A stretch of 64,000 nt of DNA from Alphaproteobacteria bacterium (lineage in GTDB: Bacteria > Pseudomonadota > Alphaproteobacteria > Micavibrionales > Micavibrionaceae): contig JAUHWR010000001.1 of the NCBI GenBank assembly GCA_030427385.1, positions 558,001 to 622,000 of the forward strand. Direction: 5' to 3'. Below the pieces are notes generated by a model, which saw only the letters and a program-made list of their open reading frames with translations, was not told where the DNA came from and did no database searches. A program made the position numbers and the translations under genes. This document shows, in pieces, positions 45,332 to 52,196 of this stretch. The first letter of the stretch is position 1. Every line of letters begins with the position of its first letter.

Positions 45332-46963
45332 ATGCCTTCTCTGGTTCTACTTCATATTATTGCTGCCGTTTGCCTTCTTTTGTGGGGGCTACGTCATTTG
45401 AAGCATGGAATGATGAAGGGGTTCGGGGATGTGGTGCGTAAGATTTTGCAGTTTGGTACCACTAATCGTTTTTTGGCGGTCTGCTCAGGCATTGTTGTTA
45501 CATTTATGGTGCAAAGCTCCACTGCCGCGATATTGATTTTAGGGACGTTTATCTCTCAAGGCTTTGTATCGTTATCTTCTGGAATTGCACTGGCATTGGG
45601 GGCGGATTTGGGAACGGCGATAGTTGCCTCGGTGTTATCGATTAGTTTGGGGCCGTTATCGCCTGTGTTGCTCATTTTGGGGTTTGTATTATATTCGGCA
45701 AAGAATAGTCATGTTCTGCATAATTTGGGGCGCGTATTTAGCGGGCTTGGATTAATGTTGTTATCATTGGGGTTAATTAAAGATACAGCGGCGCCGTTAT
45801 CGGAATCGGATTTATTGCCGATGATTTTTGCCCCGCTGGAGCGTGACCCGTTATTTGGGATCTTCTTTATAGCGATTTTAACATGGTTGTTCCATTCATC
45901 TTTGGCGATGATTTTGTTGATTATCTCGCTGTCACTTGCGGGGGTCGTGCATTATGATTTCGCGCTATATTTAGTATTAGGCGCAAATGTCGGCGGGGCG
46001 TTTCCCGCATTAATCGCCAGTTGGCAAGACCGCGCGGCATCACGCATTCCCATTGCTAATGCTTTTATTCGTCTGGCAGGAGCCGTTAGTTTCTTTTTCT
46101 TTATTCCTGAAATATCAAGGGAGTTAGTGCCATATGCAGGTGAGACACCCTTTAAAATTATCTTATTCCATTTACTATTCAATGTTGCGCTCTGTGTTTG
46201 CGCATTACCGTTTACAGGTTTGATAGGAAAGTTGGTGTATGCGCTTCGCCCCGATTTATCTTCGGATAATGACCCGGGAAAAGCACGATATTTAGATCAG
46301 GATTTAATGCGTACGCCATCAATAGCCCTAACTAATTGCCGCCGTGAAACGCTGCGCTTGGCGGAGATGGTCGAAAAAATGCTGCGGGAAACTATTTATA
46401 CGTTTTCACGTAGAGATTCCATGATGATCAATCGTATTCAGGAGGAGGATGATGTCATTGACCGTCTGTATGGGTCGATTAAAAAATATATTGCGCAATT
46501 ATTATCGAGGGAAGAGTTGGAAGAGCATGAAGCCACACAAGCCGTTCATATCCTAACTTTTGCTACTAATCTGGAACATACCGGTGATGTGATTGATAAG
46601 AATCTGATGGCACTAGCGGAAAAGAAGAACCGTCTGCATCAGGAATTTTCAGAAGAAGGTTTGGCAGAGATTAGAAAATTTCATGGTTTAGTTGTCGATA
46701 GCATGGTGCAAGCGCAGCAGGTTTTCATGAGTGGTGATGCTATATTGGCGCAAAAAATGCTAAATCAAAAGCGTAATGAAATTCGTGAAGCAGAGGAACA
46801 AGCAACCGAGCGCCATATCAAGCGTCTGCGTGACGGCGTCCCGGAAACAATGGCAACAACGTCAATGCATTTAGATATCATCCGTGATTTTAGACGGATT
46901 AATACTTATGCTTGTTCTGTGGCATATGATGTTTTGAAAGATAAGAAAGATACAGTAAAATAG
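45332..46963 (+). CDS. Na/Pi-cotransporter family protein with PhoU-like tail
   Basis: 543 residues. Membrane part (about 1-320) with the NptA/SLC34 repeats: QSSTAAILILGTFISQG, GADLGTAIVASVLS and later FHSSLAMILLIISLSLAGV with LGANVGGAF. The C-terminal part (about 335-540) is a PhoU-like helical bundle (LTNCRRETLRLAEMVEKML, ATNLEHTGDVIDKNL). Such proteins import phosphate with sodium or sense phosphate. The start MPSLVLLHII lies downstream of a 289-nt gap with no clear Shine-Dalgarno. 20 nt before the aldehyde dehydrogenase gene. Confidence 0.9.
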   Translation: MPSLVLLHIIAAVCLLLWGLRHLKHGMMKGFGDVVRKILQFGTTNRFLAVCSGIVVTFMVQSSTAAILILGTFISQGFVSLSSGIALALGADLGTAIVASVLSISLGPLSPVLLILGFVLYSAKNSHVLHNLGRVFSGLGLMLLSLGLIKDTAAPLSESDLLPMIFAPLERDPLFGIFFIAILTWLFHSSLAMILLIISLSLAGVVHYDFALYLVLGANVGGAFPALIASWQDRAASRIPIANAFIRLAGAVSFFFFIPEISRELVPYAGETPFKIILFHLLFNVALCVCALPFTGLIGKLVYALRPDLSSDNDPGKARYLDQDLMRTPSIALTNCRRETLRLAEMVEKMLRETIYTFSRRDSMMINRIQEEDDVIDRLYGSIKKYIAQLLSREELEEHEATQAVHILTFATNLEHTGDVIDKNLMALAEKKNRLHQEFSEEGLAEIRKFHGLVVDSMVQAQQVFMSGDAILAQKMLNQKRNEIREAEEQATERHIKRLRDGVPETMATTSMHLDIIRDFRRINTYACSVAYDVLKDKKDTVK

Positions 46964-46983
46964 ATATTTAAAAGGAGCATTCG

Positions 46984-48495
46984 ATGTCCACTATCCAAAC
47001 TATTCTTAAAAAAAATGGGTTCTTTCGTAAGGAGTTATTCAGCGGTGACTTAAAAGTCTATTCACCGATTAATGGTTCGGAGATGGCGTCAATTAATCAG
47101 CATAGCCGCGCTGAAGCTGAAGGCACTGTTTTAAAATCAAAAGAGGCATTTGATAAATGGCGCAACGTTCCGGCGCCTGTGCGCGGGGAGTTAGTTCGCC
47201 TTTTAGGGGAAGAATTGCGCGCAGAAAAAGAAAGTCTGGGGCAGTTAGTTACAATAGAATGTGGCAAGGTCTTGTCTGAAGGGCTGGGTGAAGTTCAGGA
47301 AATGATTGATATTTGCGACTTTGCTGTTGGGTTATCGCGTCAACTTTATGGATTGACGATCGCATCAGAGCGCCCAGGCCATCACATGCGTGAGGTTTGG
47401 CATCCATTGGGGCCGGTCGGGGTAATTACGGCGTTTAATTTCCCTGTGGCGGTTTGGTCATGGAATGCCGCATTGGCAATAGTTTGCGGTAACCCCGTTA
47501 TATGGAAGCCATCAGAGAAGACGCCTTTAACGGCCTTGGCATGTGATCGTATTTTTAAGCGCGCGATAGAGAAATTTGAAAAAGCAGGGCATAGTGCGCC
47601 GGAGGGATTATTGCAGGTCTTAATTGGCGGACGCGATATCGGTGAGGTGATCGTAGAACATAAAGCGGTTGCCTTAGTAAGCGCAACAGGATCAACGCGT
47701 ATGGGTAGCGTCGTTGCAGAGAATGTTGCGGCGCGTATGGGGCGCTCATTGCTTGAATTGGGTGGAAATAATGCGATGATTGTTACCCCCAAAGCAGATT
47801 TGGAATTGGCCATACGGGCGATTACCTTTGGCGCTGTTGGCACGGCAGGGCAAAGATGCACGTCACTGCGCCGTTTGATTATTCATGACAGCATAAAAGA
47901 TGACGTCATCGAAAAGTTGGTTCAGGTATATATGTCGTTGAAAATCGGCGATCCACTTTCGCATAATACGTTAATCGGGCCGTTGATTGATGAGGGTGCC
48001 TTTAATGATATGCAGGATGCGATTAAAGCCGCAGATGTGCAAGGCGGCGGCGTTGTTTGCGGCGGTATGCAGGTTAAAGGCGTTAAGGGCGGATATTATG
48101 TTGAGCCGACAATTATTGAAATGCCGCGTCAGAGCAGTATTGTTCGTCAAGAAACCTTCGCGCCAATTTTATATGTGATGACTTATTCCGATTTAAATGA
48201 GGCGATTGAAATTCAAAATGATGTGCCACAGGGATTATCATCCTGTATTTTTACCAATGATATTCGTGAAGCCGAGCTGTTTTTATCCGCAAGTGGTAGT
48301 GATTGTGGCATTGCAAATGTGAATATAGGCCCAAGCGGCGCCGAGATTGGCGGCGCATTTGGCGGTGAAAAAGAAACCGGCGGCGGGCGTGAGAGTGGTT
48401 CAGATAGCTGGAAGGCTTACATGCGACGCCAAACGCAAACGGTTAATTATTCTCGATCCCTGCCATTGGCGCAGGGGGTTAAGTTTGATTTCTGA
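46984..48495 (+). CDS. aldehyde dehydrogenase, ALDH7/AmaB type
   Basis: 503 residues, NAD(P)-dependent. Catalytic Cys292 in GTAGQRCTSLRR, general base Glu258 in LLELGGNN and Asn152 in FNFPVAVWSWN. The segment EVWHPLGPVGVITAFNFPVA and the N-terminal KVYSPINGSEMA match ALDH7A1 and piperideine-6-carboxylate dehydrogenase (AmaB), which act in lysine catabolism on alpha-aminoadipate semialdehyde. The substrate here is inferred from family. AAGGAG lies 8 nt before the ATG. Likely co-transcribed with the transporter upstream. Confidence 0.92.
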   Translation: MSTIQTILKKNGFFRKELFSGDLKVYSPINGSEMASINQHSRAEAEGTVLKSKEAFDKWRNVPAPVRGELVRLLGEELRAEKESLGQLVTIECGKVLSEGLGEVQEMIDICDFAVGLSRQLYGLTIASERPGHHMREVWHPLGPVGVITAFNFPVAVWSWNAALAIVCGNPVIWKPSEKTPLTALACDRIFKRAIEKFEKAGHSAPEGLLQVLIGGRDIGEVIVEHKAVALVSATGSTRMGSVVAENVAARMGRSLLELGGNNAMIVTPKADLELAIRAITFGAVGTAGQRCTSLRRLIIHDSIKDDVIEKLVQVYMSLKIGDPLSHNTLIGPLIDEGAFNDMQDAIKAADVQGGGVVCGGMQVKGVKGGYYVEPTIIEMPRQSSIVRQETFAPILYVMTYSDLNEAIEIQNDVPQGLSSCIFTNDIREAELFLSASGSDCGIANVNIGPSGAEIGGAFGGEKETGGGRESGSDSWKAYMRRQTQTVNYSRSLPLAQGVKFDF

Positions 48496-48605
48496 TGCGG
48501 GATAATTATGACGAAATTGTGCCGCCTGCAATAGTATTAAACAAGTTTTATGACGTATAGATTTATGTCCTTCATTTGCTGAATGGAGAATATTTTACGT
48601 TCAGA

Positions 48606-48630
48606 TATATTGTAATAATATTACAATATA
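48606..48630. promoter_or_regulatory. perfect 12-bp inverted repeat (operator candidate)
   Basis: Arms TATATTGTAATA (48606-48617) and TATTACAATATA (48619-48630) are exact inverse complements around a single A. It lies 36 nt upstream of a likely -35 box for the DUF465 gene. The symmetry suggests a dimeric regulator site; the AT-rich composition does not suit a terminator. The rest of the 48496-48733 gap shows only the promoter. Confidence 0.5.
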
Positions 48631-48666
48631 GAAAACAAATTATTGCCTTAATTGCGTAGTGGAAAA

Positions 48667-48696
48667 TTGACGATTTTTCTGATAGACTTATATTAT
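48667..48696 (+). promoter_or_regulatory. sigma-70-type promoter of the DUF465 gene
   Basis: TTGACG (48667-48672), then, 16 nt on, TATATT (48689-48694), with an overlapping TATTAT at 48691. The ATG of the DUF465 gene lies about 40 nt downstream with AAAGGAG before it. Element quality and spacing are good. Confidence 0.5.
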
Positions 48697-48733
48697 TCGT
48701 TAAACCATCAACCTAAACAGAAAGGAGCAATCC

Positions 48734-48922
48734 ATGCCTCACGCACAATATGCAATGCCATCTGAAGCGCGTTATTCCGCATTGAAAGCCAAGCACCACA
48801 CTTTGGAAGAAGAAATCCATGTGATGCAACAATGCCCCAGCTCAGATGATATCATCAAAGCGCTTAAACGCGAAAAATTGCGTATCAAAGAGGAAATGGA
48901 GGGACTTCGTAGCGTCACTTAA
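48734..48922 (+). CDS. DUF465 (YdcH-like) small protein
   Basis: 62 residues, AAAGGAG 6 nt before the ATG. Helical hairpin pattern of DUF465: SALKAKHHTLEEEIHVMQ, then DDIIKALKREKLRIKEEM. Such proteins are abundant in alphaproteobacteria; function is unknown, possibly a small adaptor. It has its own promoter and ends at a strong hairpin terminator 24 nt after the stop. Confidence 0.9.
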   Translation: MPHAQYAMPSEARYSALKAKHHTLEEEIHVMQQCPSSDDIIKALKREKLRIKEEMEGLRSVT

Positions 48923-48945
48923 CGCTATTTAAAAGGGAAATCAGG

Positions 48946-48978
48946 AATGCCCGGTAATTATTTACCGGGCATTTTTTT
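48946..48978 (+). terminator. Rho-independent terminator after DUF465 gene
   Basis: A perfect 12-bp stem AATGCCCGGTAA (48946-48957) and TTACCGGGCATT (48962-48973) with loop TTAT, followed by a T run to 48978. It overlaps the last codons of the convergent EamA gene, whose stop lies inside the hairpin, so it may serve both strands. Confidence 0.9.
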
Positions 48979-49962
48979 ACGCTTTAAAAAACGCTCTGAA
49001 GAAATCATAAAGTTTGCGGCAATAACCATAGCCATCCCGATTAAAATATACAATGTTATGGTGGATAAATTGAACAGGCTAAGCCAGATTATTGCTAATA
49101 CGGGTACAAAATACCATACAATTTGAATAAGCGGCGTTGTTGACTTTAGAACGGCGATGGTAAAGGCCATATTGGTGAAATAGAGTGCAAACACACCAAT
49201 AAAAAAAGCACTTGAAAGCGTTGTAAGGTTAATCTCTCCATATTCCGGCGGCATGACTATAATGGCGAGGATGAGAGGGGGCAGAGTAGATATGCGGCAT
49301 ATTGCTTCCCCTATAATGGTGGCATCAATATCATTGCTCAGATTGTTAGATACGGTTTTAAGTTTGTTGGAATATTCAACGCGAAATACAACAAAAAGCG
49401 CCGACATGATTGCCGCCATAAATGCCAGTACCGCGCCGCCTAAGGTAAAGAATGTATCGCTAAACCATGCGTTTTCTAATGCAGAATGAGATAAAGAACT
49501 CTCTCTTGTGTCTGCAACGCCAATTAAAATAACACCACACAATCCCAATAGCGCATATACGTAGTGCTTTATCTCTATTTTATCCCATTTTTTTGTTATC
49601 AAGAATGTGCTTAGAAACATTGCCAAAATCGGCCATATTTCAAAGATAATAGCCGCGCCGCCGCTTGACATGATTTGCAAGGAAAATAGAAAAAATACAT
49701 GTGTGAGCGCATTACAAATTCCAATAATGCCCAGTTGAAGAAAATCGTCTGTACCTAATTTAGAAAAATAAACTCTCATATCTTGCTTTAGATAGGGCTT
49801 AACTTTCAAAAGTATGATCATTCCAATAATGGCGCAAATTGCTGAAAATGTGGTCGCAATAAGCGTATAAGTAAATGGCCCCATTGGCGCGCCGTAAATT
49901 ATTACAAGCGGGTAAAAACTCATAGTTATGACGGCAAAAGCCATATATTTTAAAGCATGCAT
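48958..49962 (-). CDS. EamA/DMT-superfamily permease
   Basis: 334 residues, ten hydrophobic segments. Opening MHALKYMAFAVITMSFYPLV. The inner loop between repeats (about 187-210) is charged. Substrate is unknown. The sequence differs from the other EamA protein at 35825. The last codons (MPGK then stop) form part of a terminator hairpin. The 161-nt gap upstream to the Asn-rich gene holds divergent promoters that I could not define. Confidence 0.85.
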   Translation of the reverse strand: MHALKYMAFAVITMSFYPLVIIYGAPMGPFTYTLIATTFSAICAIIGMIILLKVKPYLKQDMRVYFSKLGTDDFLQLGIIGICNALTHVFFLFSLQIMSSGGAAIIFEIWPILAMFLSTFLITKKWDKIEIKHYVYALLGLCGVILIGVADTRESSLSHSALENAWFSDTFFTLGGAVLAFMAAIMSALFVVFRVEYSNKLKTVSNNLSNDIDATIIGEAICRISTLPPLILAIIVMPPEYGEINLTTLSSAFFIGVFALYFTNMAFTIAVLKSTTPLIQIVWYFVPVLAIIWLSLFNLSTITLYILIGMAMVIAANFMISSERFLKRKKMPGK

Positions 49963-50123
49963 GTTTATTCCTGTTAGAGGATTTTCATAGTTAAATTATT
50001 TTGGTTATAGAATCAGAAATACTTATTTTTATCAAGCGCCTTTATGGTGAATGCAAATCTTGCCTTGTCAGGTCTATCTTCCCACGCTAGGTTATGTCCT
50101 AGAGAAATAAAAGGAACCAGTTT

Positions 50124-50513
50124 ATGGATGACGTTGTAAAAAGATTAAAAGAAACTTCTGATAATTGCATTAAATCTTACGAGACTTGGTCTAGTAAGAG
50201 TTCAGATATTTCTGTTAGAGAGGATCTGCAGTCACATATACATGAGCTTCGTAAAGTTGCATCCCGTTTAGAAATTGAAATCGCGATGAGTGAGCGTGAT
50301 CAAATGAAATCGAAACGTATTCCCATTCCGCCGCATAGATCATCTACGCCGCATAATAATAACAGCAGTAATAATAAAAATAATAATAATAAGCAATCGT
50401 CTAACGAAGCATCACCGCCAACTGAGAAAAATGTAGGTGCGGAATCGGTAAAAAAAGTAATGCGTCGTACGCGTAAGCCAAAAGAGCCGAGCGCACAAGA
50501 AGAGCAAAAGTGA
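50124..50513 (+). CDS. hypothetical protein with Asn-rich low-complexity linker, 129 aa
   Basis: Family unknown. The N-terminal 60 residues are helical (MDDVVKRLKETSDNCIKSYE, SHIHELRKVASRLEIEIAM). Then comes a proline/histidine part (IPIPPHRSSTPH) and an Asn/Lys/Ser run at about 74-90 encoded by AAT trinucleotide repeats. The C-terminus is basic with MRRTRKPKEPS. It resembles small DNA- or RNA-associated alphaproteobacterial proteins in composition only. Convergent with gloB, one nt apart. Confidence 0.7.
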   Translation: MDDVVKRLKETSDNCIKSYETWSSKSSDISVREDLQSHIHELRKVASRLEIEIAMSERDQMKSKRIPIPPHRSSTPHNNNSSNNKNNNNKQSSNEASPPTEKNVGAESVKKVMRRTRKPKEPSAQEEQK

Positions 50514-50514
50514 T

Positions 50515-51234
50515 TTAAAAATTATCTTTTAAACGACGTAGCGTTTCAAATTCTTGAGCATTCTTGGCGTTTAAGAATGAGTTTGTGGTTTTTTCAACTG
50601 AAAGTAAGCCTGGCACGGTAGGAATGTTTTCTTCTCTTGCGCTTTTAATCTGTTTAAAACGAGCCTGAATGGATGTATCGTCCGGATAGGTTGATTTAAG
50701 AAATTCTGCATTTGCCAAACTATATTCATGTCCGCAATATACTTTTGTATCGTCAGGTAGGACAGCCAGCTTTTGGAGTGATTGATACATCTGCGTCATC
50801 GTTCCTTCAAATACGCGTCCGCACCCCATGATGAATAATGTATCACCGCAAAAAAGCAGGCCGCTTTCCGAAAAGTGAAACGCAATATGCCCAAGAGTGT
50901 GGCCGGGTGTTTCAATAATGTCGACTTTTTCTCCGCCGAAAGACAGAGTGCTGTTTTCAGTAAGGGTGATAGTCAAGTCGCCAATTTTTTCTGCTTCAGC
51001 GGCGGGGCCAAACGTCATGCAATCAAATCTATTTTTTAATTTTGTAAGTCCGCCAATATGATCATGGTGATGATGTGTGATTAATATCGCATCAGGCGTC
51101 AAGTTGCGTTCATATAAATAATCGAGAATAGCATCGGCATCGCCGGGATCAACTAGAGCAACATCTCCGTTTTGAGCCTCCAAAATAAATGTGTAATTAT
51201 CGTCAAGGATAGGAAGGGTATGGACGGTGATCAT
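50515..51234 (-). CDS. gloB: hydroxyacylglutathione hydrolase (glyoxalase II)
   Basis: Splits S-lactoylglutathione to lactate and glutathione in methylglyoxal detoxification. 239 residues. Dinuclear zinc motif THHHHDH at 53-59, GHTLGHIAFH and CGHEYSLANAEF. The C-terminal domain has RLKDNF at the end. The ATG overlaps the methyltransferase stop by 4 nt, so they are coupled, an arrangement common in alphaproteobacteria. Confidence 0.95.
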   Translation of the reverse strand: MITVHTLPILDDNYTFILEAQNGDVALVDPGDADAILDYLYERNLTPDAILITHHHHDHIGGLTKLKNRFDCMTFGPAAEAEKIGDLTITLTENSTLSFGGEKVDIIETPGHTLGHIAFHFSESGLLFCGDTLFIMGCGRVFEGTMTQMYQSLQKLAVLPDDTKVYCGHEYSLANAEFLKSTYPDDTSIQARFKQIKSAREENIPTVPGLLSVEKTTNSFLNAKNAQEFETLRRLKDNF

Positions 51235-52196
51235 AGCGGCGTTTTTTCTCCTGTGCCGATTTCTTTTGTATTTAAGGCATCGGCGAGTTTTGTTTTAGCT
51301 GAACCGGGGCGTTGCGGCTTTTGTTGGGAGCTAGATGGCCCCCATCCGGTTAAAAAAATAACTTCAAATGTGGCCTCTATCTTACCATCTTTATCGCAAA
51401 AATGATCACTATAATATTGTCCGGTTTTTTGAAAAAAATCGGCTATTGAGAAGGTTGTTTTTTTCGTTGTGATGATATTTGTCTCCGCCATGCCGCGTAG
51501 ATCGCGCATTAGTTTAAAAATATTATCATAGGTCACGGTGACAAATTCAGAATCCACAACAGGCAAAGCAAAACCGGCGCGCTGCATTAGAGCGCCCATC
51601 TGCTGTTTATCGGCGAAGGGATGAACATGCGGGCTGATACCTGCATATAATTCTTGTTCGGCGTGGTTAAAGGATGCCCTAAGTTGCCATAGGGTTTCAC
51701 CGCCAAGCATAGCGCCAAGGAATAGCCCGTCCGGTTTTAATGCACGCCGTGCCTGTATTAATGTACCGGGTAGGTCATTAGTTTGATGCAAGTTAAGATT
51801 GCATAGCAACAGATCGAGAGTTTGATTAGCAAATGGAAGCTGTTCTTCATCTGCAATCAAGCTTGGGTGTGAATGGAGCGTTTTAAATGGTTTTATTAAA
51901 TCCATCACCATTAGATTATCAATACGGCCGTTTTGCATTAGGGGGGTTAAATGCTCAGATGGAAGAGGGCTGCCGATATAGAGGCTATTTGGAAAAAGAT
52001 GGGTTATATCGGCCAGTTTTTCACTTAAACATGTTGCGGCAAATGTATGCAAAAAATTAAAATTATCAAACTCAGAAGACGCTCTGTGTTTTTTTTGCTG
52101 GAGATGATCACGGTTAAAGACGGATTGCGATTTATTTTCCAAGGGCTTAGCGCTCTGGTGCAGGTTGCTCGTTTTGGTCAAGGGATATATCGTCAT
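51231..52196 (-). CDS. class I SAM methyltransferase, NDUFAF5/BioC-like
   Basis: 321 residues from the start MTIYPLTKTS (AGGA 9 nt upstream); a GTG or ATG 12-13 codons earlier is also possible. The family opening is seen as VFNRDHLQQKKHRAS and the helix FLHTFAATCLSEKL. The SAM fold has no perfect GxGxG but keeps LLCNLNLHQTNDLPGTL (the post-motif) and LKPDGLFLGAMLGGETLWQL. Related to NDUFAF5/AFQ, which hydroxylates or methylates complex I or biotin precursors, so its exact substrate is unsure. Overlaps the end of the large methyltransferase gene and is coupled to gloB. Confidence 0.85.
   Translation of the reverse strand: MTIYPLTKTSNLHQSAKPLENKSQSVFNRDHLQQKKHRASSEFDNFNFLHTFAATCLSEKLADITHLFPNSLYIGSPLPSEHLTPLMQNGRIDNLMVMDLIKPFKTLHSHPSLIADEEQLPFANQTLDLLLCNLNLHQTNDLPGTLIQARRALKPDGLFLGAMLGGETLWQLRASFNHAEQELYAGISPHVHPFADKQQMGALMQRAGFALPVVDSEFVTVTYDNIFKLMRDLRGMAETNIITTKKTTFSIADFFQKTGQYYSDHFCDKDGKIEATFEVIFLTGWGPSSSQQKPQRPGSAKTKLADALNTKEIGTGEKTPL

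Noticed and set aside
50340-50395. AAT trinucleotide run as a phase-variation tract
   Set aside because: The repeat unit is three bases, so slippage would change length but not frame; it only encodes an Asn-rich linker.
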